From an uncultured bacterium (GTDB lineage Bacteria > Cyanobacteriota > Vampirovibrionia > Gastranaerophilales > Gastranaerophilaceae): a DNA stretch of 6,268 bases. The translations under genes and the position numbers were made by a program. A model generated the notes under the pieces. The model was not told the DNA's origin and did not search any database. It saw nothing but the letters and a program-made list of their open reading frames with translations. The stretch spans positions 1-6,268 of the forward strand of contig CASECH010000169.1 of NCBI GenBank assembly GCA_949286405.1, read 5' to 3'. This document shows, piece after piece, positions 1-5,596 of this stretch (within the stretch, counting starts at the first letter, position 1; every line of letters begins with the position of its first letter).

Positions 1-408
1 CCAAGTTATTTGATTTCCAAAGCTGTTCCCTATATGAAGAATAAAAAATGGGGAAGAATAATAAATATTGGCTCAATTTCAGGAGTTATGGGTGAGGCTT
101 ACGCAAGTCTATATTCTTCATCTAAAGCAGGATTAGTTGGATTAACAAAAGCTTTAGCTCTTGAATTGGCTGAATATAATATTACAGTTAATACAATAAA
201 TCCTGGTTGGGTGGATACCGAACTTGGGAATAGTTCAATTGAAGAAAGTGAATTTTCAAAAGACGAGATTATAGAGTGTATTCCTCAAAAAAGGTTTGTT
301 AAACCTGAAGAAATAGCTGCTTTATGCAGGTATTTAATTTCAGAAGATGCAAAAGGGATTACCGGTCAATCTATAAATCTTTGTGCAGGACTTAGTGTTG
401 GGATATAA
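1..408 (+). CDS. Short-chain dehydrogenase/reductase (FabG-like), C-terminal part
   Basis: This is the C-terminal part of a classical SDR oxidoreductase, which uses NAD(P)H to reduce carbonyls or the reverse. The reading frame is open from base 1, so the true start and the glycine-rich cofactor motif lie outside the window; 135 codons are visible. Counting from the first visible codon, the catalytic triad is present: Ser25 in NIGSISG, then Tyr38 and Lys42 in YSSSK. The 13-residue Ser-to-Tyr spacing is as in FabG. NTINPGWVDTEL follows at the usual place for the cofactor and substrate loop, and the end (KPEEIAALCRYL, then GITGQSINLCAG) is the standard SDR C-terminus. The best guess is 3-oxoacyl-ACP reductase-like, but SDR substrates cannot be read from this part alone. 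The HD-domain gene begins 5 nt after the stop, indicating an operon. Confidence 0.93.
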   Translation, partial: PSYLISKAVPYMKNKKWGRIINIGSISGVMGEAYASLYSSSKAGLVGLTKALALELAEYNITVNTINPGWVDTELGNSSIEESEFSKDEIIECIPQKRFVKPEEIAALCRYLISEDAKGITGQSINLCAGLSVGI

Positions 409-413
409 AAAGA

Positions 414-1052
414 ATGAATATAAATAAAGACCTTAAGAAATATATAGAAACCAATATAATTCCTAAATATCAAGCATTTGATAGAGGTCATAATATTGAC
501 CATGTGAATACGGTGATAGAGGAAAGTTTAGCTCTTGCACAAAATTTAGATGTTGATATTAATATGGTATACGCAATAGCCGCATATCATGATCTAGGTT
601 TATGTAGGGATAGAAAATTACATCATATAATTTCCGGTGAAATTTTATTAGCTGACGAGAATTTACTAAAATGGTTTGATAAATCAGAAATTCAAGTTAT
701 GAAGGAGGCTGTAGAAGATCATAGAGCTTCTTCAAAAAATTCTCCAAGAACCATATATGGCAGAATAGTTGCAGAGGCTGATAGAGATATTCAACCTTTA
801 AAAATTATTAAAAGGACTATTCAATATTCACTAAAAAATAATCCAAATTCAGATAAAGAGAGACATTATATTCATTTAATTGAACATATGCAAGAAAAGT
901 ACTCTGAGAATGGATATATTAAATTGTGGTTTGAGAATACAAAAAACTCCGCAAATCTTGAAAAGTTACGTGAAATTATTCGTAATGAAAATCTTTTGCG
1001 AGAGCTTTTTGACGAAATTTACAAAAAAGAAATTACATATTGTAATCTTTGA
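414..1052 (+). CDS. HD-domain phosphohydrolase, uncharacterised
   Basis: This 212-residue protein carries the metal-binding signature of the HD superfamily: His30 in GHNIDHV, His59-Asp60 in AAYHDLGL, the pair His70-His71, His103 in EDHRASS and Asp123 in EADRD. These residues typically bind one or two divalent metals and hydrolyse phosphoester bonds, often in nucleotides or signalling molecules. The substrate is not known here. The HD core covers roughly residues 20-130. The remainder is a charged, probably helical C-terminal region with no motif I recognise. No signal peptide or membrane segment is visible, so it should be cytoplasmic. The ATG lies 5 nt after the SDR stop and lacks a clear Shine-Dalgarno sequence, so translation is probably coupled to the SDR gene. 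The stop is TGA. The gene ends 6 nt before the oppositely oriented small protein gene. Confidence 0.9.
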   Translation: MNINKDLKKYIETNIIPKYQAFDRGHNIDHVNTVIEESLALAQNLDVDINMVYAIAAYHDLGLCRDRKLHHIISGEILLADENLLKWFDKSEIQVMKEAVEDHRASSKNSPRTIYGRIVAEADRDIQPLKIIKRTIQYSLKNNPNSDKERHYIHLIEHMQEKYSENGYIKLWFENTKNSANLEKLREIIRNENLLRELFDEIYKKEITYCNL

Positions 1053-1058
1053 TAAATT

Positions 1059-1424
1059 TTATTTTCTTACTAAAAGTTCTTTGATTTTTTCTAATTTAAC
1101 TTTTTTCAAAGAATCAACTAATTCTGTATGATTTGTTGCATGAGTTTTAATAAGTATAGATGAGTTTAATTTTTTATTAGTTATAATGTTTGTTATTTTT
1201 TCTATAAGATTCTTAGGTTTGATATTTTCTAAATAAAGATATAATGATGTTTTGTTATTATTTTGCATATATCCCTCAATAGAGATGTTAGCGTTGTAAT
1301 TTTTTGAAAATCCATTAATTGCGTGTGTTTTTGATATTTCATTAAATAATTTTTCATCAATAGAATTAGGATCTCTTTTAAGGTTTCCAAATGAGCTGTT
1401 TTGTGGGGAAAATGTAATTTTCAT
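1059..1424 (-). CDS. Small hypothetical protein (121 aa) with SSFGN N-terminal signature
   Basis: I do not recognise a family. The open frame extends back to 1514, but I place the start at the ATG at 1424. It has a good Shine-Dalgarno AAAGGA 5 nt upstream, whereas the longer version would overlap the end of the glycosyltransferase by 49 bases. The protein begins MKITFSPQNSSFGNLKR. It is rich in Asn, Lys and Ile, with no signal peptide, membrane helix or cysteine cluster. The C-terminal third is lysine-rich and probably helical (from about LVDSLKKVKLEKIKELL). Short proteins opening with a few polar residues around a Phe-Gly or Phe-Lys-Gly element are, as I recall, common in Gastranaerophilales genomes; that is recollection, not a search. 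It lies 41 nt downstream of the GT9 gene on the same strand and could share its transcript. Confidence 0.72.
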   Translation of the reverse strand: MKITFSPQNSSFGNLKRDPNSIDEKLFNEISKTHAINGFSKNYNANISIEGYMQNNNKTSLYLYLENIKPKNLIEKITNIITNKKLNSSILIKTHATNHTELVDSLKKVKLEKIKELLVRK

Positions 1425-1429
1425 AAAAA

Positions 1430-1435
1430 TCCTTT
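1430..1435 (-). promoter_or_regulatory. Ribosome binding site of the 121-aa protein
   Basis: On the minus strand the sequence reads AAAGGA, then five T residues, then ATG. This is a good Shine-Dalgarno match at a workable distance. It decides the start codon at 1424 in favour of the shorter protein over the 151-residue open frame. Confidence 0.75.
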
Positions 1436-1465
1436 CTTTTAATATATAATTTAGCTGTCTGCAAT

Positions 1466-2470
1466 TTAACTTATTACTGTATTTACTATATTTTCTGCTG
1501 TTATTTTTAAGCAATCAAGATTTTGACATGTAGTTTGCCTATGATCCCAAAGACAAGGCTTTATAGGACATTTATCGTTTGCTTTTATTGCTATTACATC
1601 ATCAGATTGTGGAATTAACTTTTTATCATCAGTTGGTCCAAAAATTACGTAAGTTTTAGTTTTTAATGCAACTGCAATATGTAATGGTGCAGAGTCTGAA
1701 CAAATAAACTTCTCTGCTTTTGCAATTAAGATTCCTAAGTCTTTTAAATTTTTTGTTTTTCCGAAATAGTCCTCAAATTTTTTATTTTTTACTGTACGTC
1801 TGATAATCTCAATACAATTTTTATCATCAGGACCTCCGACAAGAATAACTCTCTTACCTTTTTCAACAAGTAAATCTATTACTTTTGCCCAAGTTTCAGC
1901 TGGGATAGTTTTAATCATTCCTTTGTTGACACTCATTAAACTCACTCCCGGATGAATAAGTATAGAATTTGGAATTTTTTCTTGAGGAAAAATATTTACC
2001 TCAGGCAAAAGAGTTTTGTTTTCAGTAAGAGGTGTAACTAAATCATGATACATTGCACACGCATACTGTTTTTTATTTAAAGGAACTGCTTTTGTTAACA
2101 AAATTCTACTCAACAATCCTGAATCATAGCCATATCGTTTTTTTATTCCTGTTAACATTAAAAGAATACTTATTAATTTGTTTCCTCCGGAAGATATTAC
2201 GATGTCAAATTTACCTCTTGCATTTCCTTTCCTAGCAAGACGAATTAGTTTTAACATCTCAAAATATTTATTTTTCCCTTTTACATCTATCAAAAAAACA
2301 TCATCAATGATATCATTCAAATCTTTAACAGATTTGCTTCTAGGTTCAAGAGCCAATGTTATTTTTGAATTAGGGAATTCTTTTTTCAATGATATAAGTG
2401 TAGGCAAGAAAAATATTTCATCACCTATGCCACCGAAATTTATAGCTAGTATATTAACAAAATCTTTCAT
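1466..2470 (-). CDS. Glycosyltransferase family 9 (ADP-heptose:LPS heptosyltransferase-like)
   Basis: This 334-residue protein is a complete GT9 (WaaC/WaaF/RfaF type) glycosyltransferase with the two-domain GT-B fold. The N-terminal motif FGGIGDEIFFLP (from residue 12) contains Asp17, matching the proposed catalytic Asp13 of E. coli WaaC. The C-terminal donor-binding domain shows IHPGVS (172-177), LVGGPDD (210-216), SDSAPLHIA (258-266) and FGPTDD (277-282). In the family these bind the nucleotide sugar and transfer a heptose or related sugar onto lipopolysaccharide core or another envelope glycan, at the cytoplasmic face of the inner membrane. Donor and acceptor cannot be read here. The tail carries four cysteines, C301, C306, C315 and C320 (CX4CX8CX4C). 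The ATG at 2470 has no Shine-Dalgarno sequence and sits about 3 nt from a predicted transcription start. Confidence 0.92.
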   Translation of the reverse strand: MKDFVNILAINFGGIGDEIFFLPTLISLKKEFPNSKITLALEPRSKSVKDLNDIIDDVFLIDVKGKNKYFEMLKLIRLARKGNARGKFDIVISSGGNKLISILLMLTGIKKRYGYDSGLLSRILLTKAVPLNKKQYACAMYHDLVTPLTENKTLLPEVNIFPQEKIPNSILIHPGVSLMSVNKGMIKTIPAETWAKVIDLLVEKGKRVILVGGPDDKNCIEIIRRTVKNKKFEDYFGKTKNLKDLGILIAKAEKFICSDSAPLHIAVALKTKTYVIFGPTDDKKLIPQSDDVIAIKANDKCPIKPCLWDHRQTTCQNLDCLKITAENIVNTVIS

Positions 2471-2479
2471 AACAAGAAT

Positions 2480-2507
2480 ATTCTAACAAAAAAAAATAAT
2501 GTGTAAA
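2480..2507 (-). promoter_or_regulatory. Predicted sigma70-type promoter of the GT9 gene
   Basis: On the minus strand, TTTACA (2507-2502; five of six match TTGACA) is followed after 16 nt by TAGAAT (2485-2480; five of six match TATAAT). The spacer contains a run of nine T residues. Counting 7 nt from the -10 element puts the transcription start at the G at 2473, three bases before the GT9 ATG. The mRNA would therefore be essentially leaderless, which agrees with the absence of a Shine-Dalgarno sequence. The AT-rich background makes chance matches easier. Confidence 0.6.
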
Positions 2508-2511
2508 ATTT

Positions 2512-2540
2512 TTTTGAGAAATTAACTTTTATGCTATACT
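2512..2540 (+). promoter_or_regulatory. Predicted extended -10 promoter of comM
   Basis: TATACT at 2535-2540 is preceded by TG at 2532-2533, giving an extended -10 element (TGCTATACT). A weak -35 is either TTTTGA (2512-2517, 17-nt spacer) or TTGAGA (2514-2519, 15-nt spacer). The start expected 7 nt after the hexamer is base 2547, the A of the comM ATG, so the transcript is predicted to be leaderless. An A4T7 tract at 2505-2515 runs into the -35 elements. Confidence 0.62.
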
Positions 2541-2546
2541 ACCCAT

Positions 2547-4079
2547 ATGGTTAATAAAATTACAACTGCAACAGTTATTGGTCTTGATGCTCATATAGTA
2601 TCTGTTGAGATAGATGTTTTAAATTCTTTACCTGGTGTCTCAATAGTCGGGCTCCCTGATGCTGCAATAAATGAGGCAAGGGATAGAGTGCGTTCTGCAA
2701 TAAAAAATTCGGAATTTACATTCCCCTCTAAAAAAGTAGTTATAAATTTAGCTCCTGCAGATCTAAAAAAGGAAGGCTCAAATTTTGATTTACCTATAGC
2801 GATTGGAATTCTTGCAGAAGAAGAGGTTATCCCTACTGAAAAAATCTCTGATTATGCTTTTCTAGGTGAATTATCTCTTGATGGAACATTGAGAGCTATA
2901 AGTGGGGTTCTTCCTCTCGTGCTTGGTCTAAAAGATAAAGGTATAAAAAATGTTATAGTTCCTATGCCTAATTCAACTGAGGCCGGTTTAGTAGATGGTA
3001 TTAATGTATATGGAGCAGAAAATCTAGCAGATGTAGTGAATCATTTTGTCAATGCTCCTTTAAGAAGTGTGAATATTGATATAAGAAGCTTTTTGAAAAG
3101 TGATAAAGAAGAAGAATTTATATATGATTTTAAAGACGTAAAGGGACAGAAAAAAGCCAAAAAAGCCTTAGAAATCGCAGCTGCAGGAGGTCATAATCTT
3201 TTGATGATAGGCTCTCCAGGTTCTGGTAAAACATTGATGGCTAAATGTTTCCCATCAATTTTACCGCCACTAGAAGTGCAAGAAATATTGGAATTAACTA
3301 AGATATATAGTATATGCGGTTTGCTATCTTCAAATCAGCCATTAGTTACTCAAAGACCATTTAGGCCAGTTCATCATAAAGCTTCTGCAATAGGTATTAT
3401 CGGTGGAGGTTCAAATCCAAAACCCGGTGAAATAACTCTAGCACATAGAGGTGTATTATTTTTAGATGAAATGGTTGAATTCCCAAGAGATGTTCTCGAA
3501 GTTCTAAGACAGCCTCTTGAAGATGGAGAGATAGTTATTTCAAGGGCTAAGCATTCAGTAAAATTCCCAGCAAAATTTATGCTTTTAGGTGCTATGAATC
3601 CTTGTCCTTGCGGTTTTTTAGGAGATAAAGAAAAACAATGTACATGCACGGATTTCCAAGTAAATAGATATCTTTCAAAGTTATCAGGTCCGCTTTTGGA
3701 TCGAATAGATTTGCAAATAGATGTTCCAAGATTAACTTCAAAAGAGTTGATTGATAATTCTAACGAAGAAGAAAATTCTTTATCAATTCGTAAAAGAGTT
3801 ATAAATGCTAGAAAGGTTCAAGCACAACGATATAAAAACGAAGGAATTTTGACAAATTCGGAATTAACTGCAAAATTGATTAAAAAATATTGTAAGCTAG
3901 ATGATGAATCTTCGTCTTTAATGAAAGTAGCTATTGCTAAGTACCAACTTTCAGGCAGAAGCTATGATCGTATATTAAAAATAGCAAGAACCATTGCAGA
4001 TTTAGACAGTTCAGAGAATATAAAACAATTTCATCTGATGCAAGCTTTGCAATACAGAATGTTTAATAAAGCAGACTAG
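2547..4079 (+). CDS. comM: YifB/ComM family Mg-chelatase-like AAA+ ATPase
   Basis: This is a full-length (510-residue) ComM. In naturally transformable bacteria ComM is a hexameric helicase that drives branch migration when incoming DNA recombines with the chromosome. The N-terminal ChlI-like domain (about 1-170) carries the family signatures LPGVSIVGLPDAA and NLAPADLKKEGS-FDLPIAIG. The Mg-chelatase AAA+ domain (about 190-400) has Walker A GSPGSGKT (222-229) and Walker B LFLDE with Asp307-Glu308. It also has a NPCPCG element and the four family cysteines C353, C355, C365 and C367, then SGPLLDRIDLQIDV. The C-terminal domain (about 410-505) includes YQLSGRSYDRILKIARTIADL. The start fits the family N-terminus exactly. 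No Shine-Dalgarno sequence precedes it, and the promoter predicts a leaderless mRNA. ComM-like proteins are widespread, so the gene alone does not prove competence. It ends one base from the convergent CHR gene. Confidence 0.96.
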   Translation: MVNKITTATVIGLDAHIVSVEIDVLNSLPGVSIVGLPDAAINEARDRVRSAIKNSEFTFPSKKVVINLAPADLKKEGSNFDLPIAIGILAEEEVIPTEKISDYAFLGELSLDGTLRAISGVLPLVLGLKDKGIKNVIVPMPNSTEAGLVDGINVYGAENLADVVNHFVNAPLRSVNIDIRSFLKSDKEEEFIYDFKDVKGQKKAKKALEIAAAGGHNLLMIGSPGSGKTLMAKCFPSILPPLEVQEILELTKIYSICGLLSSNQPLVTQRPFRPVHHKASAIGIIGGGSNPKPGEITLAHRGVLFLDEMVEFPRDVLEVLRQPLEDGEIVISRAKHSVKFPAKFMLLGAMNPCPCGFLGDKEKQCTCTDFQVNRYLSKLSGPLLDRIDLQIDVPRLTSKELIDNSNEEENSLSIRKRVINARKVQAQRYKNEGILTNSELTAKLIKKYCKLDDESSSLMKVAIAKYQLSGRSYDRILKIARTIADLDSSENIKQFHLMQALQYRMFNKAD

Positions 4080-4080
4080 T

Positions 4081-4608
4081 TTATGTAAGATTGAAAAATC
4101 CGGCAATAAGTCCTGCTATTGCAGAAAAACCAAGATAAAACAACGGATCTCTTTTTTGAGTAAGACTTGCCCAAAATAAACAAACCAGAAGTATCATCCC
4201 GAAAAGATTAATACTGTTGATAAACATATCAATTCCAACAGCAGCTAACAGACCACATCCTGTCGGTTTAAGAACATATATAATTGATTGTACATATTTA
4301 TTGTGTTTAAATTGTTCAAGGAGTTTAGATATAATTATTATTAATATAAATGAAGGCAGAACTACTGAAGTTGTTGCAATTACCGCTCCCAAAATTCCTG
4401 ATGTTACATAGCCTGCAAATGTAGCTACATTTACTCCGACAGGTCCGGGAGTGATAGATGATATAGCAATCATATCAGTAAGTTGTTGTGTTGTGTACCA
4501 TTTTTGAGCATCTGCGATGTGGTATAAAAACGGTAATGTTGCATACCCTCCACCAAAAGAAAATAAGCCTATATGAAAGAATTCTAAAAATAATCTTAGA
4601 TAAATCAT
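4081..4608 (-). CDS. CHR-family (chromate transporter) half-protein, second of pair
   Basis: This 175-residue integral membrane protein is a short-chain CHR transporter, about half the length of classical ChrA. Family landmarks are FSFGGGYATLPFL (16-28), Trp37 and SSITPGPVGVN (50-60). Several hydrophobic segments follow, including about 72-97, 118-147 and 157-173. Short CHR proteins usually act as pairs, the two halves probably assembling into one transporter in the inner membrane. Named substrates are chromate and possibly sulfate, but for most members the physiological ion is unknown. Its ATG overlaps the TGA of the upstream partner (ATGA), with a Shine-Dalgarno inside the partner's last codons, so translation is coupled. 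It is the last gene of the minus-strand run, ending one base from the comM stop with no terminator visible between. Confidence 0.9.
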   Translation of the reverse strand: MIYLRLFLEFFHIGLFSFGGGYATLPFLYHIADAQKWYTTQQLTDMIAISSITPGPVGVNVATFAGYVTSGILGAVIATTSVVLPSFILIIIISKLLEQFKHNKYVQSIIYVLKPTGCGLLAAVGIDMFINSINLFGMILLVCLFWASLTQKRDPLFYLGFSAIAGLIAGFFNLT

Positions 4609-5165
4609 TTGTGTAACCCTTCCTGCTCAACTTTTTTTTGGTGTTGAAGCCATATTCCTAAAAATATTGCAAGAATAATTACAGCGGCAGGAGGTGCTTT
4701 TAAACCTGCAGAAAGAATAAATGCAACAAAAAACACCAAACAACTCAATTTGTCAACAATACTTTTTTTCCACATTTCTTTTACTGCAAGGTATATTAAC
4801 ATTAAAACACCTATTCCAACACCCCAGAATATACTTTTAATAAATTGTAAATGAACAATCTCATCCATAATTTTTGCCATGATAAGTATTGATGCAAATG
4901 CAGGTAGAGTCATACCACTAAGTGCTGCTATCGCTCCTTTTATTTTATTTAATTTATAACCTACAAATACTGCAGTATTAGCAGCAATTACGCCTGGAAC
5001 ACTTTGTCCCAAGGCGTAATATTCACATAACTCATCCTCATCTATCCATTCTCTTTTTTCAACTAACTCTGATTGAAGCAGTGGTAAAATAACGTAGCCA
5101 CCCCCAAGAAGCAGAGTCCCTACTTTGAAAAAAGTTTTGAAAATATTGTAGAATGTCTTTTCCAT
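4605..5165 (-). CDS. CHR-family (chromate transporter) half-protein, first of pair
   Basis: This 186-residue partner of the downstream CHR protein has a similar layout but clearly different sequence. Family landmarks are LLLGGGYVILPLL (18-30), EKREWIDEDEL (36-46, with Trp40) and GQSVPGVIAANTAVFVGY (53-70). Hydrophobic segments follow around 77-97, 111-128 and 140-173. The second copy has PGP where this one has PGV, a difference that keeps the two halves distinguishable. The product should be an inner-membrane anion transporter subunit; the chromate label comes from the family and is not shown here. It begins 14 nt after the atpC stop without a clear Shine-Dalgarno sequence, and no promoter or terminator is evident in that gap. 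It is therefore probably read from the atp transcript. It ends with TGA overlapping the next ATG. Confidence 0.9.
   Translation of the reverse strand: MEKTFYNIFKTFFKVGTLLLGGGYVILPLLQSELVEKREWIDEDELCEYYALGQSVPGVIAANTAVFVGYKLNKIKGAIAALSGMTLPAFASILIMAKIMDEIVHLQFIKSIFWGVGIGVLMLIYLAVKEMWKKSIVDKLSCLVFFVAFILSAGLKAPPAAVIILAIFLGIWLQHQKKVEQEGLHK
4617..4624 (-). promoter_or_regulatory. Ribosome binding site of the second CHR gene
   Basis: The minus strand reads AGGAAGGG, ending 8 nt before the ATG at 4608. It lies within the last codons of the first CHR gene, supporting coupled translation of the pair from the ATGA overlap. Confidence 0.65.
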
Positions 5166-5179
5166 ACTTATCTATTTGG

Positions 5180-5572
5180 TTATTTATTTAATGTCGCTTT
5201 TAATCTAGCCATAGCTCTAGCTATTGCAGCTTCTGCTCTTTTAGCATCTATTTCAGCATTTTTCTCTTCAAGTCTTGCTTTTGCTCTTTCTAGTGCTTCT
5301 TTAGCTCTTGCGACATCAATTTCTTCACCTTTTTCAGCTGTTGTTGTAAGTATAACAGCTTCATCATTTTTGAATTGTAATACTCCGCCCATTGTAGTGA
5401 AGTATTTCTCTTCATCATTTTGCACAACTTTAGTAACTCCGATATCCAAAGCAGTCATAACAGGAATATGACCTTTCAAGATACCCAATTCTCCGTTTGT
5501 ACTTTTGGTATATATGGCATCCACGTTTTCATCGAAAACGACTCTTTCATGAGTAATTATTTTTAAGTGCAT
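5180..5572 (-). CDS. atpC: F1Fo ATP synthase epsilon subunit
   Basis: This is a complete epsilon subunit (130 residues, usual length). It sits on the F1 central stalk with gamma, couples rotation and inhibits ATP hydrolysis. The N-terminal beta-sandwich (about 1-82) shows family features: FDENVDAIYTKSTNGELGILKGHIP (residues 13-37) and the GGVLQF strand at 62-67. The C-terminal helical hairpin (about 85-128) is rich in Ala, Arg, Glu and Lys. It begins with IDVARA (85-90), which fits the I(L)DXXRA ATP-binding motif known from Bacillus PS3 epsilon, so ATP sensing by the C-terminal helices is plausible. A good Shine-Dalgarno AGGTGA lies 6 nt before the ATG. The gene starts 24 nt after atpD and is followed after 14 nt by the CHR pair. 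It is the most downstream atp gene here. Confidence 0.97.
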   Translation of the reverse strand: MHLKIITHERVVFDENVDAIYTKSTNGELGILKGHIPVMTALDIGVTKVVQNDEEKYFTTMGGVLQFKNDEAVILTTTAEKGEEIDVARAKEALERAKARLEEKNAEIDAKRAEAAIARAMARLKATLNK

Positions 5573-5578
5573 ATCTTT

Positions 5579-5584
5579 TCACCT
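5579..5584 (-). promoter_or_regulatory. Ribosome binding site of atpC
   Basis: On the minus strand AGGTGA stands 6 nt before the atpC ATG, inside the 24-nt atpD-atpC gap. It is complementary to the 16S 3' end (CACCT) and contrasts with the missing Shine-Dalgarno sequences of comM and the GT9 gene. Confidence 0.75.
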
Positions 5585-5596
5585 GCTTCCTAATTA

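Noticed and set aside
1077..1113. Perfect 8-bp inverted repeat (TTCTTTGA and TCAAAGAA) with a 21-nt loop, as a terminator for the convergent genes.
   Set aside because: The loop is long, the arms are AT-rich, no U-tract follows on either strand, and it lies in a lysine-rich coding stretch where such repeats arise by chance.
880..1131. 83-residue plus-strand frame spanning the end of the HD gene.
   Set aside because: It is an out-of-frame shadow of the HD gene with no ribosome binding site and no recognisable content.
1441..1465. Possible promoter for the 121-aa gene (minus strand TATATT with a TTAAAT 17 nt upstream).
   Set aside because: The -35 matches only three of six positions, and TATATT is expected by chance in this AT-rich gap; read-through from the GT9 gene is simpler.
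1425..1514. N-terminal 30-residue extension of the small protein, starting at 1514.
   Set aside because: It would overlap the GT9 3' end by 49 bases, and the ATG at 1424 has a well-placed Shine-Dalgarno.
2053..2486. Plus-strand open frames of 60 and 102 residues inside the GT9 gene region.
   Set aside because: They lie antisense to a clear full-length glycosyltransferase, show no motif, and have no supported start.
3374..3649. 91-residue minus-strand frame inside comM.
   Set aside because: It is antisense to the conserved Walker B and cysteine region of comM; codon constraint there explains the open frame.
4217..4411. 64-residue plus-strand frame inside the second CHR gene.
   Set aside because: It is antisense to a recognised membrane protein and lacks a start signal or motif.
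4081..5165. A single chrA gene split by a frameshift.
   Set aside because: Each half has its own start, its own GGGY-x-x-LP and PG motifs and full half-length. The ATGA overlap is the normal layout of short-chain CHR pairs.
5206..5320. Repetitive GCT/AGC-rich pattern at the 3' end of atpC as a DNA repeat.
   Set aside because: It reflects the Ala/Arg/Glu/Lys-rich helical hairpin that is normal for epsilon subunits.
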